NCBI GenBank assembly: GCA_026075535.2 | Contig: AP026539.1 | Span: 12,710,001-12,774,000 of the forward strand | Direction: 5' to 3' | Source of the DNA: Tricholoma matsutake | Taxonomy: Eukaryota > Basidiomycota > Agaricomycetes > Agaricales > Tricholomataceae | DNA length: 64,000 nucleotides | Shown: one piece after another, positions 56,270 through 64,000 of the stretch | How the letters are laid out: every line of letters begins with the position of its first letter | Position numbering within the stretch: position 1 is the first letter of the stretch | The notes under the pieces: model-generated | Told to the model about the DNA's origin: nothing | Seen by the model: the letters and a program-made list of their open reading frames with translations, nothing else | Databases searched by the model: none | Position numbers and translations under genes: made by a program

Positions 56270-57125
56270 TGTAAGACATTGTGAAGCAGTATTAGGCTGT
56301 GCAAAGTTCTGTGAAGCCATCCAAAGTAACACGAAACACTATGAAGCATTCTGAAACAATACAAGAGAGCTTAGCAGTGATGTGGAGAAGTTCAAGAATC
56401 TCCGAAATGGTTTCATGAGTTTGGGAGATGGTGACAATAGTTGAAAGTGAGGTAAGAGATGATGACATGGTAGGTAGATGATGTGACAAGAGTTTTGAGA
56501 AACTATGTGGTGAAACAATGTAGTTCGCAGAATACTTGAGCGAGTTTGGACAAAGACTGAGCTAAAACTCAAGAGTTAAACCCTTAAGTCAGATGATAGG
56601 CGATGTGAGAAGACAATTTTCTGTTCTCTTGACAGTAAATACACCAAACTATATATGTTAGAGAGAGATATTACTAAAAAGGTAAAAGGCCATGAGGCAA
56701 AACATGTGGTAAACATGAGGCAGTGAACAAGGTATTGAAATCATGAAGTAAATGAGAAAATGATAACAAAGAAATGTGCTATATACATGATATATCAAAT
56801 CTCCTTGTCTTGTGGTTCCAATAAATCATGAATACATCGAAAAACACCTTGATGCATGCTAAGTTGCTAGCTGTTGTGTTTCTTCATGTTTGTGGTGGCA
56901 GGAATGTGATGTGTTAGTGTGTGTAATGGTGGGAGCATGTGTTCGAGGTTTGGTATGATAGGAATACAGTGGCCAAAGTCTTTCGCGACAATTTGAAGTA
57001 TCATTTTGTTGTTTCATGTGTTTGTAGGCATTCATAAGCATTTGTGAAATTGTAGGACTTTGGGAAGGAGGTGTCTGAGTGTGATTTCTTGATTTCAGAG
57101 CTCTGCTGCCATAGTGGACCTATCA
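56270..57125 (-). repeat. gypsy-4 3' LTR
   Basis: 856 bp; minus strand starts TGATAGGTCC and ends ATGTCTTACA. A polypurine tract lies immediately upstream (57126-57140). Homologous to 43212-44087 in inverse orientation. Confidence 0.8.
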
Positions 57126-57140
57126 TTCTCCCCCTTACTG
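57126..57140 (-). other. gypsy-4 polypurine tract
   Basis: Minus strand CAGTAAGGGGGAGAA, directly against LTR start TGATAGG. Fourteen bases of it (TCAGTAAGGGGGAG) recur exactly in pol at 60369-60382. Confidence 0.75.
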
Positions 57141-57206
57141 AAATCCTGACTGTCCCAGTCAGCTGATTGGAGTCACATGCCAAATCTGTGATCATGTTGA
57201 AAAACC

Positions 57207-57213
57207 TATAAAG
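57207..57213 (+). promoter_or_regulatory. TATA-like box for the antisense gene
   Basis: TATAAAG 68 bases before the ATG at 57281, in the gap between LTR and gene; position suits a fungal core promoter. Confidence 0.5.
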
Positions 57214-57280
57214 GTAACTCAAAAACCTTGCTCTTGTTCTCCCATCTTTGAGTCACACTTGTCTCTTACATCCTCTGATC

Positions 57281-58614
57281 ATGTCGCTACTCCTCAAATT
57301 CAAACATGACATCCTCAAACACACGAAGTCCATGCCTGAAGTTGGTAAAGCAGAAGATATTGATTTCAAAGTTTGGGGGCAAGATTTTTGTGAAAAATGG
57401 TGAGTGCCAATGCTTTTTCTGAGATGGTTTTGGATGCCAACAACTTTTCATAGTATGAATATGACAATCTGATGGACAATGTTGAGGAATCCCATTCACA
57501 GGCCATTCAAAAGGTCATGGACAAGGTATTCAATTTGTACACTCCTCTGGCATGTTGGGAGTGGCTTTCTTGGGGTGCCAAGGTCCTATTCCAGGACCTA
57601 GCAGACAAAGTCAAACGAGAGGAGCAAGAGGCCAGGGCTGCTCAGGTGAAGTCTGAAGCAGAAGCAGCAGAGGCGAAGGCACTGGAGGAAGCTGCAGAGG
57701 CGGAGGCAAAGCTTTGGGAGGAGGCAGAAGTGTTTTGGCGCGAGGCAGCTGCAGAAAGCTGCCAAGCTTGATGAACAACAGAAAGCTCTCGAGTCTACTT
57801 GAGCTATTCTCATCACCGAGGTTCGGGCGAAGATGATTTTGAAGGACAATCTGAAGAGGCAGAATTTAGCTTTGCAGGCAGAAAGTGAGGCAATTCAGGT
57901 AGCAGAAGTTGGGGAGGAGAATCAGGAGGTGGACAAAGACCCAGTCATTACCCTGGACACCCAAAAGCAGCAGGTGATAGAGGAGGACCTCGACAAAGAT
58001 GACAACAATGGTGAACAACTAAATGAGCGAGATTCGAGGAGGGGGGACTTCTTGAGTTCGAAGGACCAGTGAGTCATACAAAATGTTTCACAACGATTTC
58101 GAAGCTAATGAAATGTCTGTAGTGCAATCGATGCTCTGGTTTCAAGAGCCAGCCTATATGTGTTGTAGACAAAGAAGCAGTGAAGTGCCGCAAATGCATG
58201 CAAGAGTCACAAAGATGCTATTGGGAGGGTGTTTCGAGGCGGGGGGTTTGTAAGGTAAAAGGAAAGAAGGCTGTAGGGAGTCATGGGGGAAAGGTTTTGG
58301 AGCATCCAAAACCAGGTAAGCCACCAATCCATATCTTTTGAAGTGTTTGCTTATATTTTGTAATGTCTAGTACCTCAAACTTGAGTCATCAGTCCTTTGT
58401 TGGCACCAGAGGCAGGGCCTTTGAGGTCGCATGGTCAGACAAAGTCAGACAGGAAAGGGAAGGGGCGGGAAATCTGAGATGGTGATGAGGGCATGTTGGG
58501 CATAGAGCAGCGCCAACAAATAATTTTGGAGGAGATGGCAAAGAAAAAGATGCAGCATCATATGCTGGATCAGGAGATAGTGGAACTGGGTAAAATGTTG
58601 GATGAAGAAGAGTA
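57281..58614 (+). pseudogene. antisense coiled-coil / Cys-cluster gene inside gypsy-4
   Basis: ATG at 57281 gives MSLLLKFKHDILKHTKSM, EDIDFKVWGQDFCEKW, then an intron (57400-57453, donor GTGAGT, acceptor CATAG), then EYDNLMDNVEESHSQAIQKV, LYTPLACWEWLSWGAKVLFQDLA and a long Ala/Glu/Lys coiled coil (REEQEARAAQVKSEAEAAEAK type). Near 58115-58215 a Cys cluster C-x2-C-x8-C-x8-C-x2-C-x6-C (CNRC...KCRKC...C) resembles a Zn2Cys6-like binuclear cluster. A second intron (about 58316-58378) precedes a lysine-rich C-terminal helix ending with TAA at 58614. Breaks: one-base frame problem at intron 1, a frameshift near 57770-57830 and TAG in place of CAG before CNRC. Function unknown. Confidence 0.6.
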
Positions 58615-58615
58615 A

Positions 58616-58950
58616 AATTTCATTGTTTTAGTTTTCACTATTTCATATAATAAATTTGTGCTTTGTCAAACTGGAAACAGAAGATACAAGAAATAAGGAG
58701 AGTAGAAGAAATATCTGAACAATTTTTTTGAGATGAAATTCATTGCTGAAACTTGTCTTTGTAAGTGTTCTGAGCACATTTGTAAGAGAAAATGAAAGAA
58801 AATGACATTACAAAGTAAGGGAAAGGCTCAGTAAATCATCATGGCCGAAAAACCCTTTTGGAGCTTGTGCAATGCAATATTGTGACTTGTATGATAACTA
58901 AGAGAAATCAAAATCATAGGTAAGTAATTGCGAAACATAGGAAGAGAATA
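58616..58950. other. spacer between convergent antisense gene and integrase
   Basis: AT-rich, no open frame of note. Would contain the 3' end signals of both convergent readings; none is obvious beyond ATAATAAA at about 58647. Confidence 0.5.
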
Positions 58951-58951
58951 G

Positions 58952-59400
58952 TTAATCGTCTTTGAGGTGTGGAATGTCATCAGGAATATCTTTGTTGATG
59001 TCCAAAGTTTGTGGAAGTGTTTTGAGATGTGCTGAGTCGATGTCGAGGAAGTTCGGAGGGAGTGGAATTGATTTTTGTGCTAAGTAAGGAAGTAGACAAA
59101 AGGCAGCGACAGGGTGATGGAGTACTGATCCATCGAGTTCACAAAGGATGTAGGCTCCTCCATAGTTTTGGTTGATGACTATGAGGGGACCTATGTATCG
59201 AGGTCGCATTTTGCGATTGAGTGACTTTTTGATCTGTGTATTGAAAAGTAGGACTAAATTGCCTGTTGCAAAGTTGTAGTCTTTGACAGTCCTCTGGTGG
59301 ACTTGTTCGAATCGTTTCACAGCTTTGAGATGGGCTGACAAAACCTTTGAATAAAAGTTTTCGAGGTTGATCAATCATTTTTGTAAGGTGATAGCTCTTT
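58952..59400 (-). pseudogene. gypsy-4 integrase C-terminal region
   Basis: NLENFYSKVLSAHLKAVKRFEQ, GNLVLLFNTQIKKSLNRKMRPRYIGPLIV, GAYILCELDGSVL: the GPY/F-type C-terminal domain of gypsy integrases. Ends PDDIPHLKDD with TAA at 58952. No chromodomain, unlike gypsy-1. Confidence 0.85.
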
Positions 59401-60300
59401 GTGCCATAAGGTCGGTTGTTGAAAGTATTGAATTTGGAGGGGGCTGCAAATATGTAGCTTTGGAGATGTCAAGTGGAATGAGGGGATGGGATCCTGTTAC
59501 TGCAAAGTAGGGTGAACAACCCATGCATTTGCGAACTGTTACACGTTCTGCCCAAAAGACAGAGTGTGCTCCATCTGACCACTTGCTCTGGTCTCCATCG
59601 ACTGCTTTGAATAATGGTTGTCGAACATCGAAGTGTGCTCTTTCTATGATCCCATTTGCTCGAGAATTGTAATCACTGATTTGGATGTGATTGATATGGT
59701 ATCATTTCATGAGATACTCCATCACTGCAATAAATGCTGATCTGTTATCACTCATGATTTCATAAAGAGACCCCCAGTGACAAATGATGTCTTTGGAGAT
59801 CCAGTCTCCTAATGTTGTGGTGTTTTTGCATTGAAGCTTTCGCCATTCTGGATAGGCTGTTAGCAAACATCACCCTTGAACAATGTATTTGAATCCATTC
59901 AATAGGGGCATTTGCATTGTGTTGATGTAGACTGTGCCAAAAAGTGGTGCTGGTGTTGCCACTGTGGGCAGAATAAGCAGATTTTGGGTTTGTCAAAGTT
60001 GGCATAGGTGGCAAGAACAAATGTACCATGCGATGTTGGCTTTCATATTGGGCCACCAAAATTGGAGTGCGACAAGGGTTTTTGTAGCAAATACCATCTT
60101 GTGACCAATGTCATCATGAGCAGCCTGAACAATGTCGAGGTGGCATTCAGGGATAGCGACGATCTTGTGGGCTCCTTGTGAATCTTTTTGCCAACGCTTT
60201 CCAGAATCTATGAAGAACTCAGTACAATATCGCATGAAGGTGCTGTAGTCTGCTTTGGAGAGGTCTGGTGGCCATTGTAAATCTTCAAGCCATTTTCAAA
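59385..60300 (-). pseudogene. gypsy-4 integrase zinc and catalytic domains
   Basis: H2C2 zinc domain AAHDDIGHKMVFAT...WWPNMKANIAWYICSCHLC at 60000-60130; core with first Asp region DTMHMPPL-like changed to INTMQMPPL, second Asp in IMSDNRSAFIA and Glu in SRANGIIERAH. The first acidic residue appears to be Asn. Several stops. Confidence 0.8.
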
Positions 60301-60368
60301 CATGAAGAAGTCATTCATCATCTCTTTTGGCATTTTTGGAATGAGGGACATCTTCGTAAGTGATGTCC

Positions 60369-60382
60369 TCCCCCTTACTGAT
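60369..60382 (-). other. internal copy of the polypurine tract
   Basis: Exact 14-base match (minus TCAGTAAGGGGGAG) to the terminal PPT, within pol between RNase H and integrase; candidate central PPT. Confidence 0.45.
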
Positions 60383-60508
60383 ATGTGAAGGTAGGGTGAA
60401 TGTTGATTGGAGCAAATGCAATGGGAATGGGTGAGTTGTGAGTGGGTTGATTTGATGAATAAAACTATGCAGTTGGTCGATCCAATCTTTGAAGGATCCA
60501 TCATTTGG

Positions 60509-61273
60509 TTATGCATCATCTCCATTCTGTAGAGGATGTTGTGAAAGTCCATCTAAGCCATGATGCATTCCAGCGACATGTACAAGCATAAAATGGAAGG
60601 TAAGGATGGATACAATCCATTGATTAATGCTTGCGCTTGGTGCGATGTCAGGATTCGCTAACATACCTTTGATGTATCTGGCATCAACTTTAACGATGAG
60701 ATTTTGTATGCTGATAACATACAGTCGAAGTGCGCCAAGGGCATGATAGAGCCTGTAGAGCTCTAGTTTGGGTTGCAAAAAGCGAGATTCATGGGCATTG
60801 AGCATGATAGATCCAAAACAACTGTAATAGTGTTTACAAAGATTTTCGGGGTCACACTGAGCCAAGAAAAATCCAACTGCGATGTGCGAAGTGTCGACTG
60901 AGAGGATGATGGGTGCATTCAAGGTGTAGTCGATCACACAAATTGTGGGAGAAGTGATGAGAGCAAGTTTAAGATCTTCTTGTGCTGCTATTTGTGTTGT
61001 ACCAAATTTGAATGGAATGTCCTTATGTGTGAGGTTGATAAGAGCCACTGCTTGTTTAGTGAAATTCTGTATGAAAATATGACAAACCCCTATGGTTCCT
61101 AAGAAGGCTTTTACTTCAGTGAGACTTTGACAAGGTCCCCATTTGCTGATTGCATCGATTTGAGTTGGGTCGGCCATACAACCTTCGATGTTGCAATGAT
61201 GTCCTAATACAGTAATTTCAGGGACGCAAAGAAATAGCTTGGGTCCTGAAAAAGTCCCTCCACAATATTTCAT
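60509..61273 (-). pseudogene. gypsy-4 RT thumb and RNase H
   Basis: CVPEITVLGHHCNIEGCMADPTQI, FLGTIGVCHIFIQNF, AVALINLTHKDIPF, then NAPIILSVDTSHIAVGFFL (first RNase H Asp), HESRFLQPKLELYRLYHAL (Glu) and VKVDARYIKGML (Asp). Open over 254 codons, one of the best preserved stretches in this element. Confidence 0.85.
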
Positions 61274-61284
61274 GTGTGGACTAC

Positions 61285-62301
61285 TCAGTTGAGATTTTCA
61301 AAGTGTTCCCAAATGAAACGATGAATTCCTGGGTTCTGCAAAATAGTTTTGTAATCTCCTCCCAGGAGTGAGTAGCATGATTTTGGACCTTTAATGGGTG
61401 TGTCACCAATGTAGGGGATCATAACATGGTGAATCTCAGGTTGTAGGATAAATGAAACATCATTGTGCATGATGGGCACAGAGTTGGTCCAAGTCATGAT
61501 GTGAAGTGCTCCGAAAGGCATTTGAAAGGTAGTCAGGTCTCAAGATGATTCAACTACTTTTCATTCGTCAAAGGCAACGTAGAGGTCTAGCATTCCTCCA
61601 CAAGTGCATCCTCTGAACTGTTCTGCCAGTTGTTCAGGGATCAGAACAACACCTGAGTGCTGTATAGTGACTTTGTTGAGTTGTTTGAGACTGTGGACTG
61701 AGCAAAGCGCTTTGCCATCTTTCTTTGTGACACAAAACCAACATGAGTGACTCTAGTGTTACCATGGCTCAGCCACATTTTTTGCTACTTTGGGAAATAA
61801 AATAGCTAAAATTCTGAAAATATTTGAGGACCTAGATCACATGATAAGCTGAGGGGTCCTCTGCCTACTCTAAGTGATCTGACCACCAGTTCCCACATTA
61901 TTTAAACAGCTTGGATGGTGGCTTGCTAAGCTGCATTTTAAGCCACTTACATAATGTGGGAACTGGTGGTCGGATCGCTTAGAGTTGGCAGAGGACCCCT
62001 CGGCTTATCATGTGATCTAGGTCCTCAAATATTTTCAGAATTTTAGCTATTTTATTTCCCAAAATAGCAAAAAAATGCGGCTGAGCCATGGCAACACTAA
62101 ATGTGACCTATAAAATGAGTTCAATGGTTCATAAACACCTGCTTCTATTTTCTTTCTGACCATGGCACAAACCTCTTCATAAATTAGGAATGTTTCATTT
62201 GATCCACAGGGTGTGTGGAATAACTGGGAATTCAATTGGAGGGAAGAAGTCAGGGCAAAAACTTCCTCGTTCTTGTTTGGTCCATGCGAAACTGATTTCA
62301 T
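61285..62301 (-). pseudogene. gypsy-4 reverse transcriptase, split by MITE
   Basis: N-terminal part 62100-62301 (EEVCAMVRKKIEAGVYEPL, FYRSH) and C-terminal part from 61745 (CWFCVTKKDGKAL, LNKVTIQHSGVVLIPEQLAEQF, LDLYVAFD) to MPFGALHIMTWTNSVPIMHNDVSFILQPEI and MIPYIGDTPIKGP at 61420-61440. The YIDD box is YIGD, losing an active-site Asp. A 346-bp MITE separates the halves. Confidence 0.85.
61754..62099. mobile_element. 346-bp MITE with ~147-bp terminal inverted repeats
   Basis: Starts TAGTGTTACCATGGCTCAGC and ends with its inverse (GCCATGGCAACACTA). The arms match over about 147 bp with roughly ten differences, four of them CpG to TpG/CpA. Only ~50 bp separates the arms. Flanked by TA, or by a degenerate GTCAC-CAT duplication; the target duplication is not settled. 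Confidence 0.9.
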
Positions 62302-62509
62302 GATTCTGAATAAAATTGTGCATGAGTTATCTTTCCTCAGGCCAAAGGAAATCGCTGGGATGATTATTATCGATAATTGTTTTTTGTTTGAGGTTGTATT
62401 GGGAAGATGGGGAGAATGTTGGAGGTTTAGGATTAAGTTTCGGCATTTCTTTGAGAGGATTCCCTGTGATCATGCAAGTAATGTGAAATCAATCAGGTAG
62501 GTCAATGAT

Positions 62510-63571
62510 GACTGGTCATACTTTCAATGCAACAGGCTTGTACTTCTTTTTAGTGGCTGCAAGGGCAGGATATAGGGAGTCAGAGGGATAGATAGGATGT
62601 GGAATATCTAGATGAATCTGGCATAGAGGGGCCATCGAGGCCATTAAAACCTGTTCACTAGCTGTCAAATAGAGATGGGCAATAATATCCAAAGTAGTAG
62701 TGACATTCACAGAAGGCAAAGATTCAAAGTCGGGAATGTTCGCAGTGCATTCGATAAATATAGAAGAGTTCAAATGGTTAAAAGAAATGATGAATGCGCA
62801 CTGTTCAGTCTCTGAAATATTATCCTCTAGTAATGAAAATCCTCATGAACTACTTTTCAGTGTTTTGTGGCTCTAGGAAAGGTCGGGATAATAGATGATC
62901 TTGTCGAGTTAGGATCATAGATAGTAATTGTCTGAGATTCATCACTCCAGTTCTTGATGGCGCTTTCAGTGACTACGTTGAAGGGTCGACCAAGTAGTAT
63001 GTCATAGGCAGGGTTTTGGATTATATGAATCTGCATATAGATGGTGATCGTGCCAACTTTGCAAGGAACATTTTGTGCTAGTCCTAGACTTTCATCAATG
63101 CCACTGTTAGCTGATTGAAGCAGAATGTGGATGGAAGGATCATATGCAAGACCTAGTTCATGGCAGACTTTCTGGACATAGTGATAATCGAAGAACCTGG
63201 GTCAACTACACTTTCGACAGGGTTTTTACTGTTGACGTTTATCATAACTGATCTGATCGAGTGAGATTCCTTCACAGCAATGAAGGTTTTGGAATGTTGC
63301 TGATTTGAAGAGAGCTGATATAAGTTTCATACAGGTCATTGATCATAAGTACCTCTTCATTGACTAGGTGCCCCACATTGTTTCCATCCTGGTTCAGAAT
63401 ATGACGTGGCGTTAGCTGTTCCTTCCATTTCATATGAACTTTAGGTGATAATGAAAGAATTCTTCCATAGTAAGAGTGACGATCGGTATTTTCATTGAAT
63501 GTGAAAATATGTCCTGAGCGATGGTGTTGTTCTGAATGGGGGCTACAGTGTGGTATGAAGGACCATCTCAT
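62510..63571 (-). pseudogene. gypsy-4 protease region
   Basis: After MRWSFIPHCSPH and YYGRILSLSPKVHMKW come SHSIRSVMINVN, the protease-like site VVDPGSSIITMSKKV near 63195-63215 (D-P-G where most have D-S/T-G), LLQSANSG, VPCKVGTITIYMQIHII and NPAYDILLGRPFNVV, typical of retroviral-type aspartyl proteases. The linker (62516-62773) ends before RT. Frame breaks near 63280 and 62860. Confidence 0.75.
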
Positions 63572-63583
63572 TCTTTACCTTTA

Positions 63584-64000
63584 CTAGTAGAGGTGAAGTT
63601 TCGTTTGTGAGGGGGTAAGTAAGTGTTCTCCGAAGCAGCAGCATAAGGATGAATTGGGGGTTGCAAACTCATGAGTGGTTGTGAATTGTGAATTTGAAGT
63701 TGTCTGCAAAGCCATCAATGGTGCTATATTGGATGAAGCTGGATTGGTCACGGTAGAGGATATAGATGGTGGTGCAGTGGTTGGGGTGGGAAGGGCTACT
63801 GGTTCTGCTGATGGAGCCATGGACAAAATTGATGGCTGAACCACAGGAGCTGTGATTGGACTGGGTTCATGTCGAGTGAAGTTTTGGCCACTTTGTAATG
63901 CATATAATTCTTGTTCTAAGCGAGTGATACAAATATCAGCTGCAGTATTCATGTCCGTGATCTGGTAGACTCCCCTAGGAGCAGGAGCTGGAGTGGGGGA
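63584..64000 (-). pseudogene. gypsy-4 gag C-terminal part
   Basis: Reads PTPAPAPRGVYQITDMN, RLEQELYALQSGQ (helical), then Pro/Ala/Ser-rich sequence (APSAEPVALPTPTT). Low-complexity linker between gag and protease; no zinc knuckle within the window. Continues past the right edge. Confidence 0.7.

Larger units (their letters stand above)
56270..64000 (-). mobile_element. Ty3/gypsy retrotransposon gypsy-4, right end beyond window
   Basis: Minus-strand order gag end, protease, RT, RNase H, integrase, then a plus-strand gene (57281-58615), polypurine tract and 3' LTR. A 346-bp MITE lies in the RT. Several stops and a mutated RT active site mark it as dead. The 5' LTR and most of gag lie outside. 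Confidence 0.85.

Noticed and set aside
1..64000. CRISPR array, rRNA, operon or bacterial promoter features
   Set aside because: No regularly spaced identical repeats, no rRNA core sequence, and eukaryotic introns and fungal transposons throughout.

Overview
The window looks like a transposon graveyard from a basidiomycete fungus, most likely a mushroom-forming Agaricomycete. Evidence: Ty3/gypsy chromovirus, Ty1/copia, Plavaka-type (tnp2-like) transposase, MULE, hAT-type elements and a Helitron of fungal type; introns of 52-62 bases with GTAAGT-like donors, CTAAC branch points and TAG acceptors; heavy loss of CpG. I found no intact host gene, rRNA, CRISPR or convincing tRNA. Nearly every coding sequence is broken, so most entries are pseudogenes. 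The organism is inferred from family resemblance, not from a marker gene.

Layout. 1-11194 (-): a copia element (gag right, RNase H left) split at 2515/8701 by a complete but dead chromovirus (+, 2516-8700, both LTRs present). 11195-11644: one LTR-like segment that also abuts a second copia (+, 11645-13722), giving a head-to-head pair. 13731-30024: a 16.3-kb insertion with an 8-bp target duplication, containing two parts of a Plavaka transposase separated by a gypsy element (-, 16147-21984) and two smaller hAT-type elements (16511-17905, 24237-25344). 30457-31600: MULE remnant. 31600-36950: short repeats, minisatellites and palindromic modules. 37057-46394 (-): a Helitron replicase/helicase with a ubiquitin-protease-like C-terminus, split by a 4.4-kb hAT-type insertion (41145-45591). 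48555-52597 (-): third copia. 55298-56145 (+): truncated gypsy with the same 298-bp LTR as the element at 16-22 kb. 56270-64000 (-): another gypsy element with 3' LTR, polypurine tract, pol, part of gag, a MITE in its RT, and, most unusually, an intron-containing antisense gene between integrase and the 3' LTR.

Cross-cutting signals. (1) About ten copies of a module in which a palindromic hairpin (GGCCCAA...TTGGGCC) lies about four bases before a spliceosomal-type 5' splice site; stem bases change on both sides together. (2) In-frame stops in several families are overwhelmingly TGA, often where the family has CGA-type Arg, as expected from CpG deamination. (3) The reverse transcriptase catalytic Asp pair is damaged in all five RTs, mostly Asp to Asn.
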